A stretch of 64,000 nucleotides of DNA from Gammaproteobacteria bacterium (lineage in GTDB: Bacteria > Pseudomonadota > Gammaproteobacteria > HK1). The position numbers were made by a program, and so were the translations under genes. The notes under the pieces are model-generated. The model saw nothing but the letters and a program-made list of their open reading frames with translations, was not told where the DNA came from and did no database searches. The stretch covers positions 17,242 through 81,241 of the forward strand of contig JAJDUQ010000009.1 of assembly GCA_022826505.1 (NCBI GenBank). Direction: 5' to 3'. Shown here piece by piece: positions 51,126 through 60,195 of this stretch (within the stretch, counting starts at the first letter, position 1; every line of letters begins with the position of its first letter).

Positions 51126-53477
51126 TCAATGCTGCACGGTGATCGGTTCCAGGGCGTTGCTGCGCGGGAGCACGCGACCGATCAGCGAAGTTTGCGCGTA
51201 CCCGAGTGAACGCAACTCCTCGACACAGGCGTGTGATTCGCGGTCCGGGACGGACGCCAGCAGACCGCCCGCAGTCTGCGGATCGAACAGCAGCGGCCAG
51301 CGCGGATCGGCGGCGGCTCCGTCGACGTTGCGTACCGCCCGGCGCAGGCGCAGGTTCTGGGGCTGCAGAGAGCTCGTGATGCCGGCCGCAATGGTGTCGA
51401 GGGCGCCGGGAAGCGAAGGGATCGTGCGGAGGTCGAGTTCCACGTCGACATCGGAGGCGCGCACCATCTCGACCAGATGACCGAGAAGCCCGAATCCGGT
51501 CACGTCGGTACAGGCACTCGCGCCGCGGCGATGCAGGCACAGCGCCCCGGCACGATTGGACTGCAGCATCATTGCGAGCGCCGCCGCGATCCAGGTGCCG
51601 CGGGCCTTGTGCCGCATGTCGGCGGCGAAGAGCGTGCCGGTCCCGAGCGGTTTGGTGACGAGCAGGCGATCGCCTGGACGCATTCCCCCCTTTCGCAGGA
51701 TTCCGTCGCGGTCGATCAGACCGCTCACCGAGAAGCCGAGCGCCAGCTCCGCCCCTTCGCTGGTATGACCTCCCACGAGCGCGCAGCCGGCCTCGCGCAG
51801 CACTTCCGTCGCGCCGGTCATCATCTGCCACAGCGTATCCTCGACCTGTGACTCGATTCCGTAGGGCAGGGTCGCGATGGCGAGCGCGGTCTGCGGCTCG
51901 CCCCCCATTGCGAAGATGTCCCCGAGACTGTGGTTGGCGGCAACGCGGCCGAACAGATAGGGGTCGTCGATCATCGCGCGAAACGAATCGACGGTGTGGA
52001 CCGTCACCTTGCCCGGCGGCGTCTCCACCACCGCCGCGTCGTCAGGGTCCGCGAGCCCGATGAGCACGTCGCGCCGCGCGACCGGTCTGATGTCGTTCAT
52101 CACCCGCGCCAGCACCGTCGCACCAACCTTCGCACCGCAGCCACCGCAGCGCATGGCGATGGCCGAGAGCTCCTTGACCGCATCGTCGCCGGCGACGCCG
52201 CTCGGGAGCTCGATCCTCGAGTCGTCCACCATGTCGGGAAGATCGGAGAACTTGCGCATGAACCGGCGATCGATCCAGTCCTTCCATCTCCACACCCAGT
52301 CTCCCTCGAACACGAGCGCTCCGCCTCGGGTCGCGACCGCGTTGCGATCACCGGTGCTGATCAGGCTCAGATAGCGGCGCTGCGGCACGAACGGCTTCAG
52401 CGAGAGGCCGCGCAGCGCCCGGCGCAGGTTCTTCTCGAGCGCGGGACCTTGTCTGACCGCGAAGACCCCGGCCTTCTCGCGAGGATGCTCCAGCACCGAG
52501 GCGCAGTCCCCAGCCGCGAAGACGCCGGGATGAGAGGTGGATTCGAGCGTCGGGTGAACGGCGGCAAAGCCGTCGTCGTCGGTGGCGAGGCCGGAGGTGG
52601 CAAGCCACGGCTGGGCACCGGCCGCGGTGACCCAGAGCACCTCGTCGAGCTCGTGCATCGCGCCGTCCCCGGTGTGCAGGACGCAGGGATAGCCGGTCCC
52701 GTATCCGATCCCGTCTCCAGCGCCCGCCTCCGTGCCTCCGGTAAGGCCGGCGGCATGCAGCGCACCCGGAGTGACGCGGTCGACCCACCCGCCGAGATGG
52801 ACCCGCACATCGCGCTCGGCCAGCACGCGGGTGAATGCGTCGCGCACCCGGGGGGGCTTGCGGGGCAGTACCTTCTCGCTGCCCGTGAACAGCTCGAAGC
52901 TCAACCGGTCGGGGTTGCCGCCGGCCGCTTGCAGCCGGGTACGCAGTCCGTGTCGCATGGCGAGCACCATCTCCACGCCACCGGCCCCCGCCCCGACCAC
53001 TCCGATCCTCACCCGAGCCTCGCTGGCGAGCACCCGTTCGACGAGCGCATTCCAGCGCGCGACGAAGTTTCCGATCGGCTTGACCGGCACCACCACGCCG
53101 CTGGCTCCGGGCACCGCGTCGGTGAGCGGCGCCGAGCCGATGTCGATCGAGAGCACGTCATAGGGGACCGGCGGGCGATTGCGGCAGATGACGGTGCGTT
53201 CGACTGGATCCAGTCCGACCACCTCGTCGTGGTAGAAGCGGGCGCTGGCGAAACGGGCCAGGGGGCCGAGGTCGATGTGAATCTCGTCGTGGGTGTAGTG
53301 TCCGGCGACATGGCCCGGCAGCATTCCGGAGTACGGCGTCTCGATGTCCCTGCAGATGAGCGTGATCCGCACACCCGGCACCGGCTTCATTCCGAAGCGC
53401 TTGAGCACGATGACGTGGCTGTGACCACCCCCGGCGAGCACGAGATCCTTGACGATTGGTGGCGATCCGGCGTTCAC
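51126..53477 (-). CDS. selD: NDH2-like FAD oxidoreductase fused to selenide, water dikinase (SelD); candidate SenC/SelD function
   Basis: N-terminal GGGHSHVIVLKRFGMKP...GVVGAGAGGVEMVLAMRHGL, FAAGDCASV; C-terminal MRCGGCGAKVGATVL, TVDSFRAMIDDPYLFGRVAANHSLGDIFAMGG, VGGHTSEGAEL, TDVTGFGLLGHLVEM, FDPQTAGGLLASV. Confidence 0.92.
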   Translation of the reverse strand: MNAGSPPIVKDLVLAGGGHSHVIVLKRFGMKPVPGVRITLICRDIETPYSGMLPGHVAGHYTHDEIHIDLGPLARFASARFYHDEVVGLDPVERTVICRNRPPVPYDVLSIDIGSAPLTDAVPGASGVVVPVKPIGNFVARWNALVERVLASEARVRIGVVGAGAGGVEMVLAMRHGLRTRLQAAGGNPDRLSFELFTGSEKVLPRKPPRVRDAFTRVLAERDVRVHLGGWVDRVTPGALHAAGLTGGTEAGAGDGIGYGTGYPCVLHTGDGAMHELDEVLWVTAAGAQPWLATSGLATDDDGFAAVHPTLESTSHPGVFAAGDCASVLEHPREKAGVFAVRQGPALEKNLRRALRGLSLKPFVPQRRYLSLISTGDRNAVATRGGALVFEGDWVWRWKDWIDRRFMRKFSDLPDMVDDSRIELPSGVAGDDAVKELSAIAMRCGGCGAKVGATVLARVMNDIRPVARRDVLIGLADPDDAAVVETPPGKVTVHTVDSFRAMIDDPYLFGRVAANHSLGDIFAMGGEPQTALAIATLPYGIESQVEDTLWQMMTGATEVLREAGCALVGGHTSEGAELALGFSVSGLIDRDGILRKGGMRPGDRLLVTKPLGTGTLFAADMRHKARGTWIAAALAMMLQSNRAGALCLHRRGASACTDVTGFGLLGHLVEMVRASDVDVELDLRTIPSLPGALDTIAAGITSSLQPQNLRLRRAVRNVDGAAADPRWPLLFDPQTAGGLLASVPDRESHACVEELRSLGYAQTSLIGRVLPRSNALEPITVQH

Positions 53478-53814
53478 GGCATCCTCCCTGACGCCTCGAT
53501 GTACGGCGGAACCGCTCGGGACGAGGCCTTCCGGTCAACGGCGTGGCGGTCGGCCACCAACGGTGCCTCGAGAGACTTCGGAGCTACTCGCAATGGCGCG
53601 CGGAGGGCAAACGGGGTGACATCGGCTTCGGGGCCGAGCCGCTCGACGCCGGTCGACGGCGCCCCCGTACGCTCGGCTCGAACCTCCGCGTGTGCAGCAT
53701 CGGAAAAAAAGTTGGCTGCATGGCTTCCAAGCATACCGGAGATCGCCTTATGGTGACGGCATCGAAGGTGTCCGACCCACGGGCGAGGATGCCGCTGAAC
53801 CGAAGAGGGAATTC

Positions 53815-54606
53815 ATGAGCTACGAGTTCATCGACGTATCGACGTCCGGTCACGTCACCACCGTGACCATCAATCGCCCGCAGGTGATGAATGCCCTGCA
53901 TCCCCATGCGGCCAGGGAGATGGACGATGCGTTCAATGTCTTTCAGGAAGATGACGATCAGTGGGTGGCGATCCTGACCGGGGCCGGCGACAGGGCGTTC
54001 TGCGCCGGCAACGACCTCAAGTTCCAGGCCGAGCACGGCCCGGAACGGGTACGCGAGCTTCGCCGCGGGATCGACGGCGGTTTCGGCGGACTGACGCGTC
54101 GCGTCGACTGCTACAAGCCGATCATCGCGGCCGTGAACGGGATCGCGCTCGGCGGAGGGTTCGAGATCGTGCTCTCCTGCGACATCGTCGTCGCTGCCGA
54201 CCACGCGTCGTTCGGGCTGCCCGAACCCGGGGTCGGCCTGATGGCGGCGGCCGGGGGCGTGCATCGATTGCCCCGGTACCTCCCCTGGCAGGCCGCGATG
54301 GCGGTCATCCTGGCCGGCAAGCGGCTTTCCGCCGCCGAGGCGCAATCCTTCGGAATCGTCAGCGAGGTGGTGCCCGGCGATGCGCTGATGGACGCGGCCC
54401 GGCGTTGGGCCGGAGAGATTCTCAAGGGCGCCCCCCTTTCGGTGCGGGCGTCGAAGGAAGCGGCGCTCATGGGCATGGGCATGCCGCTCGAGCGCGCGCT
54501 GGATTCGGTGTTTCCGGTCGCGCAGCACATGTACGACTCGGAGGATCTCGTGGAAGGCCCGCGTGCGTTCGCGGAAAAGCGGCCGCCGCGCTGGAAGGGG
54601 CGATGA
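53815..54606 (+). CDS. Enoyl-CoA hydratase/isomerase family protein
   Basis: AGDRAFCAGNDLK, AAVNGIALGGGFEIVLSCDIVVAADHASFGLPE. Confidence 0.92.
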   Translation: MSYEFIDVSTSGHVTTVTINRPQVMNALHPHAAREMDDAFNVFQEDDDQWVAILTGAGDRAFCAGNDLKFQAEHGPERVRELRRGIDGGFGGLTRRVDCYKPIIAAVNGIALGGGFEIVLSCDIVVAADHASFGLPEPGVGLMAAAGGVHRLPRYLPWQAAMAVILAGKRLSAAEAQSFGIVSEVVPGDALMDAARRWAGEILKGAPLSVRASKEAALMGMGMPLERALDSVFPVAQHMYDSEDLVEGPRAFAEKRPPRWKGR

Positions 54607-54721
54607 CGGGAAAGTTCGATTGCGGGGGTGCCCCCGCATACGAATCGAACCGCAGGCGCACTCGAGCATCGCTGAACGACACGCGCTCCCCGGCGAGCGC
54701 TTCGACAACGGAGTTGCAACC

Positions 54722-55618
54722 ATGTCCGACGGAATCGTTTTCATCGACGGCGAGTACATGCACCCGCGAGACGCCACGATGTCCATCTTCGACACCGGGT
54801 TCGTCTGGGGCGACTGCGTGTACGACGTCACGTCCACCTGGAACGGCTGGTTCTTCATGCTGGACGAGCACCTCGAACGCTTCCAGCGATCATGCGAAGG
54901 CTTCCGGCTCGAGAACCCCTACTCGTTCGAGGAGATGCGGCGCATCTGCGCCGAATGCGTCGATCGCTCGGGGCTCTCGAACTCGTACGTGAAGATGCAG
55001 ATCACTCGCGGAGTCCCTCCGCACGGAGTCCGGGACCCGCGCGGTCTGACCCCCAGCGTCGTGGTGTACGCCGTTCCCTACGTGTGGATCTGGGGCGAGG
55101 ACAAGTGCCGCAACGGCGTGAGCCTCCACGTGAGCAGCGTCGAGCGCGTGTCGTCCCGGGCCATCGACCAGCGCTTCAAGAACTACAACCGGGCCGACCT
55201 CGTGCAGGCGCGCCTCGAGGCCTACGACAACGGATGCGACGACGCCATCCTGACCGGCGCCGACGGCTTCCTCACGGAGGGGCCGGGCTACAACTTCTTC
55301 ATCGTCAGGGATGGCACCGTGGCGAGCCCCGACTACAACGTGCTGGAGGGGATCACGCGGCGGGCGGTGCGCGAGATCTGCGAACGCGAAGGAATCCCGT
55401 TCGAGTTGCGCGAGATCCGTCCCGAGGAGCTTTCCGAAGCGAGCGAGGTGTTCACCAGCACCACCGCGGGCGGTGTGATGCCGGTGACCGGAATCAACGG
55501 CACGCCCGTCGGCAACGGTCATGCCGGAATCGTCACGAGCCGCATCCAGTCGACCTACTGGAGCGAGCGCGAGGCAGGCTGGCATGGAGTCAGGGCCGGG
55601 GACATCCTCGCGAGCTGA
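54722..55618 (+). CDS. Class IV aminotransferase (BCAT / D-amino-acid transaminase-like)
   Basis: GFVWGDCVYDVT, RFKNYNRADLVQARLEAYDNGCDDAILTGADGFLTEGPGYNFFIV. Confidence 0.9.
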   Translation: MSDGIVFIDGEYMHPRDATMSIFDTGFVWGDCVYDVTSTWNGWFFMLDEHLERFQRSCEGFRLENPYSFEEMRRICAECVDRSGLSNSYVKMQITRGVPPHGVRDPRGLTPSVVVYAVPYVWIWGEDKCRNGVSLHVSSVERVSSRAIDQRFKNYNRADLVQARLEAYDNGCDDAILTGADGFLTEGPGYNFFIVRDGTVASPDYNVLEGITRRAVREICEREGIPFELREIRPEELSEASEVFTSTTAGGVMPVTGINGTPVGNGHAGIVTSRIQSTYWSEREAGWHGVRAGDILAS

Positions 55619-55704
55619 GGCCCGGGCCGCACTTCGTCTGGCGCAGCTTCGAAATTCCTCCCGGCACAGCGGCCGTCGTATCTTTCATTCCAGTATTTCG
55701 TTTT

Positions 55705-56304
55705 CTACTCGACCGCGTCGTGCGCGGTCGGTGAATTCGTTTCCATGGCGGCCATCCGCTGATCGACCTGAGGCCATAGACGTGAAGTAGCGACGAACTC
55801 CTCGCTGGCATGCATACCGCGAAGAGGCCGGGAAAATGCGACAAGGTCGCCGTCTCCCACGGCCGCACTCTCTCGGAAATGGCTCCAATACTCCTGCAGT
55901 CTTGCCGCTTCAATACCGTCTGCAATCTGAACACCCCGTCCCTCGAAGACGTTGGCGCTCCCGGAGTTGGAGCCGGTCTCTCGCCGGGCCAATATAGCAA
56001 TACGCACATCGCCCGCCATGGTTGCGGCGAGTACATCGTTTATGCTGTCCTCTGATATTTGGGAAATGGGATAGCCGAACAGAGGAATAAGCTCGTAATT
56101 CGGATTCCGATTGACGAAGACAGATCCCGCCCAGAGAAGCTTGTTGAGAACGGTCGCACGCTCGACTTCGATAGGATGATCGACAGAAAACCGAACCTCA
56201 GAGTTCGTATCGCCAGAATTGTCCGCAGCAGACTGGGCGATGGCCTGCACGGCCCAGAAAAACACCATCGACAGGACGTATGCTCGCGCCGACCGTCGTT
56301 TCAT
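55705..56304 (-). CDS. Hypothetical exported protein
   Basis: N-terminal signal-like hydrophobic segment; lower GC than surroundings. Confidence 0.6.
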   Translation of the reverse strand: MKRRSARAYVLSMVFFWAVQAIAQSAADNSGDTNSEVRFSVDHPIEVERATVLNKLLWAGSVFVNRNPNYELIPLFGYPISQISEDSINDVLAATMAGDVRIAILARRETGSNSGSANVFEGRGVQIADGIEAARLQEYWSHFRESAAVGDGDLVAFSRPLRGMHASEEFVATSRLWPQVDQRMAAMETNSPTAHDAVE

Positions 56305-56324
56305 CTACCATCACCTCGACTACT

Positions 56325-56756
56325 TCATGGAAATGCGAATTGCAGAACATTCAACGCAATAGTGGGAAAAATCAGACCCCAAAAGAAGAATGTCAATGGT
56401 TGCCCACGAGCAAAGCTCTTGGCTATGCAAATCCACATCGATATAGCTATGATTGCTAGAGGTATCCACAGAAAGTCAGTCCAATATGCCGGCAATTCGT
56501 TAAATGTTGTCTCGACATCGGAAGAAGATCTTTCGTTAGTAGTCCTGTTCTCGGGATCTTTCTGTTTGGTACTTTGCACTCCATGCGAGAATCCATACAC
56601 GCACCAAACAATCAGTCCAGCTCCCGTCGCGAGATATTTCGTTGTTACAGAAGCTACTGGATTACCATCTTTGGGTAGAATTCGGCAGGTAATTCTGTCC
56701 AGAATTGTTGCGAATGCCTCGCGTACGTATTTTGATGCTTGGTAGCTCTCGTCCAT
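56325..56756 (-). CDS. Hypothetical membrane protein
   Basis: Three to four hydrophobic segments; adjacent, same strand as 55705 gene. Confidence 0.6.
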   Translation of the reverse strand: MDESYQASKYVREAFATILDRITCRILPKDGNPVASVTTKYLATGAGLIVWCVYGFSHGVQSTKQKDPENRTTNERSSSDVETTFNELPAYWTDFLWIPLAIIAISMWICIAKSFARGQPLTFFFWGLIFPTIALNVLQFAFP

Positions 56757-57350
56757 CGTCGCATTCTCTTCACATTTCGAACCGGCTCCAGATCGCCGGG
56801 TCTTCCGAGGTCCGTTCGAATTAACCGATCGGTCCAGATTGCGATCTGTACGGGCTCGTCAAGCTGATGCTCGTGACAGAGCGAGATTCGGGAAAGCCGG
56901 CGGGATACAGACAGAGGCCGGCAATGTACGGCTCGTGGCCGGAATCCATGCCTGACTCGAACAAAAGGCACCTAAACCCGTGCAACAGTGCGAGGCCGCA
57001 GGCACCCACCACCTCGATTGAATATTTCGATTCGTTGAGCCAGTCGACTAACGAGGCCATTGTCACCAAGTCACTCCATTACCTGTGAACTCTAGCATGA
57101 GTTGGACCGGAAGGTGTTTCAGATGTTCGGGCGCGGCCACCGGAGAACATGAGGACCGCCACATCGTGAGAATGCGGTAATGCGGCATCACCTTGTGCCG
57201 GCCCACGCGCGGGCCATCCGTCCCACCTCGTCGCATCCAATCACGACTCATCCCCGGATTTGCCGCTCGGTTCAGGCCAGCTCGTACGGTCCACTCGCCG
57301 CCCTGCGCTCGCGATCTCCCGGAGTCGTGACCCGTGACGCCACTACACCC

Positions 57351-58088
57351 TCAGCCGCGTGAATTGAATCCGTAGAAGGGTACGCGGCGTTCGGCATCCA
57401 GATAGCCTTCGTAGAACCGCCTCACGTACGGCAGCACCTCGCGGCTGAGCCGCCTGCGCCGAATCTCGTCCTCGCTCGCCGGACCTGCCAGTGATCCGGC
57501 GAGCTCCTCAAGTGCCGCAGCCTTGTCTACGCGAGTGTAGCGACCGTCGCGGAAGATCTCCTCTCCGCCGACGATCACCGACTTGACGCCCGACGCCTTG
57601 GCGCGGTGCACGACCGCGTCGACCACCGACACGTCGAAGTCGAGGTCGAGGAACGGGTAGGCGATGTCGCGCCAGCTCATCACCGCCAGATCCGCGGCCC
57701 GGCCGACCTCGAGCTTCCCGATGGTGTCTCCGAACGGCGTGGTATGGGCACCGTTCTCGGTTGCCATCCGCAGCACCTGCTGCGACGTCGGCACGACGTC
57801 GCCGAATCCCGGCTCGCGGTGCAGCTTGAGCACCATCCGCATCTCCTGAAGCATGTCGCGATCGTCGTTGATTCCGGCTTCGTCGATGCCGAGGGCGACG
57901 TTCACGCCGCGGGCCTCGAGCCGATTGACGGGGGCGATGCCGCTCCTGAGACGCAGGTTCGAGCTTGCGTTGTGGCAGACGTGGGTCCCGGTCTCGGCCA
58001 GGATCTCGATCTCCTCCTCGGTCAGCCAGGTGCCGTGGCGGAGCGTCATCAGCGGCCCGAGCATCTCCTGGCTCCGAATGTAGTCCAC
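57351..58088 (-). pseudogene. Amidohydrolase (ATZ/TRZ-like) C-terminal fragment, 5' part replaced by integrase DNA
   Basis: ETGTHVCHNASSNLRLRSGIAPV, LGIDEAGINDD, GKLEVGRAADLAVMSW; homology stops near 58088. Confidence 0.8.
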
Positions 58089-58089
58089 A

Positions 58090-58505
58090 GCGAGGTGCTC
58101 ACCCTTCGCTGGTCCGACTACCGCGCCGGGCGGCTGTTCCTGCGCGATTCGAAGTCCGGGCCGCGGACGGTGTGGCTGTCGGGGGCGGCGAGGGACATGC
58201 TCGACGCCATCGAGCGCGGGGGCGCATGGGACTTCCCCGCACGGCGCGGCCACGGACCGGCAGGCCCAATGTGGCTGCGTCACTTCTGGCGCCGGGTCCG
58301 CATCGAGGCGGGTCTTCCCGATGTGCGCCTGCATGACCTGCGCCATGCGCACGCCACCTTCGCACTGAGGCAGGGCGAGAGCATCCTCGCCATCGCCCGG
58401 CTGCTCGGTCACCGCACCCCGGTCACCACGCTGAAGTACACCCACTTGGCGGACTCGATGGTGCGCGAGGCGACCGAGACTGTCGCCGCGGCGTTGGGGG
58501 GCTGA
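58090..58505 (+). pseudogene. Tyrosine recombinase C-terminal fragment
   Basis: SEVLTLRWSDYRAGRLFLRDSKSGPRTVWLS...VRLHDLRHAHATFALRQGESILAIARLLGHRTPVTTLKYTHLADS; N-terminal domain absent. Confidence 0.82.
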
Positions 58506-58508
58506 CCA

Positions 58509-59474
58509 ATGGCCGGCAAGATGCGCATGCGCCTCACCGATGCGGCCATCGCCCGCCTTCGCCCTGATACGCGCGAGTACACGGTCTGGGACACCCGCAC
58601 TCCCGGCCTCGGGGTACGGGTGCGTCCCTCCGGCGGGAAGAGCTTCGTCCTGCTCCACAAGACCGATGGCCGGTCGCGGCGCACCTCGCTCGGCGCCGCC
58701 GCCGCGCGAAGCGTCGACGCGGTGCGCAGGGAGTGCCACGCCGCCATCGCCGAGGGCGCGCCCGACGCAGCGGCGAGACCCGAGGCGCCTCTCTTTCGCG
58801 ACTTCGTCGCCGGACCCTGGGCCGACGCCCACTTCCCGAAGTACAAGCCCTCGACACGAAAGCAGGCCCGCGCCATCGAACCGAACCGGCGCACCCCCCT
58901 CACGCGCTTCCTCTCGCGCGAGGAGGTCTACCGACTCCACCGTGCGCTCGACCGCAACGCGGGCCGCTCGGTATCCGCCCGCCAGCAGGCCGACATCGTC
59001 CGCCTGCTCCTCCTCACCGGATGCCGCAGGAACGAAGTCCTCGCGCTTCGCTGGGCCGAGGTCCACCCCAACGCCCTCGCCCTCGCCGATTCGAAGACCG
59101 GGCCGCGCAAGGTCCCGCTCAACGCGAAGGCGCAGGCGGTCCTCGCGCGCCAGCCCCGGGGCGGGAGCTTCTTCGTCTTCCCCTCCCCACGCGACAGCAC
59201 CCGACCGAGGACCTCCGACCTCACCTTGTGGGACACGGTACGCCGCGAGGCCGGCCTCGAGGATGTGCGCCTGCACACCACGGTCGCGAGCCATGCGGTG
59301 ATGAACGGCGTCCCGGTGCCCGTCGTCTCGCGGTTGCTCGGTCACGCCAACGTACAGATGACGCTGCGCTATGCGCACTTGACCGACCGGGACAGCGAGG
59401 CTGCCGCCGAGCGGGTGGGTGCGCAGATGGCGCAGGTGATGGCGCTCGGACGCCGGCTCAACCCGGAAGAGTGA
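58509..59474 (+). pseudogene. Tyrosine recombinase with internal deletions (catalytic DLRH motif missing)
   Basis: VWDTRTPGLGVRVRPSGGKSFVLLHKTDGRSRR N-term; LHTTVASHAVMNGVPVPVVSRLLGHANVQMTLRYAHLTD lacks the usual LHDLRHTVASHA. Confidence 0.75.
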
Positions 59475-59539
59475 AATGATCCAACCGGCACGCTCACCTC
59501 GTCCCTGCGTTCGGGACCGCGCTCGTGTGAAGACCCAAA

Positions 59540-59930
59540 GCCGCCCCGGGCAGTCGGGAACGGCGGAGCGCGCTGCATGAGCGGTAGGGGAATCGTCGCT
59601 GGCGAAGTCGGCGGAGGAGTCCGCACAGGTGCGGGCACCGGAGCACGGCGCGGTGCGGAGCGAAGTGCGCGAAGCGCTCCACAGGAGCGCGCGCACGAGT
59701 GGAGACACGGGCGCTGCGGTTCCTGCACGGCGCAGTGCCGGAGCCGGTGCGAAGCGCAGACGGCACCGGCGAGGCACGGGGTGGTGAGCGGAACGAAGTC
59801 GAGGCGAGCCGCCGGGCAAGGAGCGCGCAGCGACCGCAGGGAGCGGGCACGCGAGGGATACCCGCCCAAGGACCGAAACCACGCAGCGGGCTCGGCAGGG
59901 TGGCCCGGTCGCGACCCGCCCAACACCATT
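59540..59930. ncRNA. Candidate structured RNA: successive perfect hairpins downstream of integrase
   Basis: GCGGA-GGAG-TCCGC 59611-59624; GCACCG-N10-CGGTGC 59635-59656; GTGCGC-gaa-GCGCTCC-ACA-GGAGCGC-GCGCAC 59665-59696; GTGCC-gga-GCCGGTGC-N12-GCACCGGC-ga-GGCAC 59735-59777. Confidence 0.5.
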
Positions 59931-60195
59931 CCATGGTCCGGCACAAGCGTATCCATCATCGGCGCCATCGGAATCTGCATCACCAACCCCGACACCGCTT
60001 GCACTATCGCCATCACCACCACCGGCACCGGCATTACCGGAATCGTCGTCGCCACTATCGCTGTCATCATCGTCGGCAACTTCGGCATCACCTTCAGCGC
60101 GAGCGTGGAACGCGGGACCACCGTGAAGGCGGAGGAAGGATGGCCGGCGAGGCGTAGTTGGTAGTACCGTAGCTCCGGGCTTCGTCGACGATACG

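Noticed and set aside
59540-59930. Assignment of the hairpin tract to HEARO/omega-RNA or a group II intron
   Set aside because: No IscB/IsrB or reverse-transcriptase ORF in the window; I cannot confirm any Rfam family by eye.
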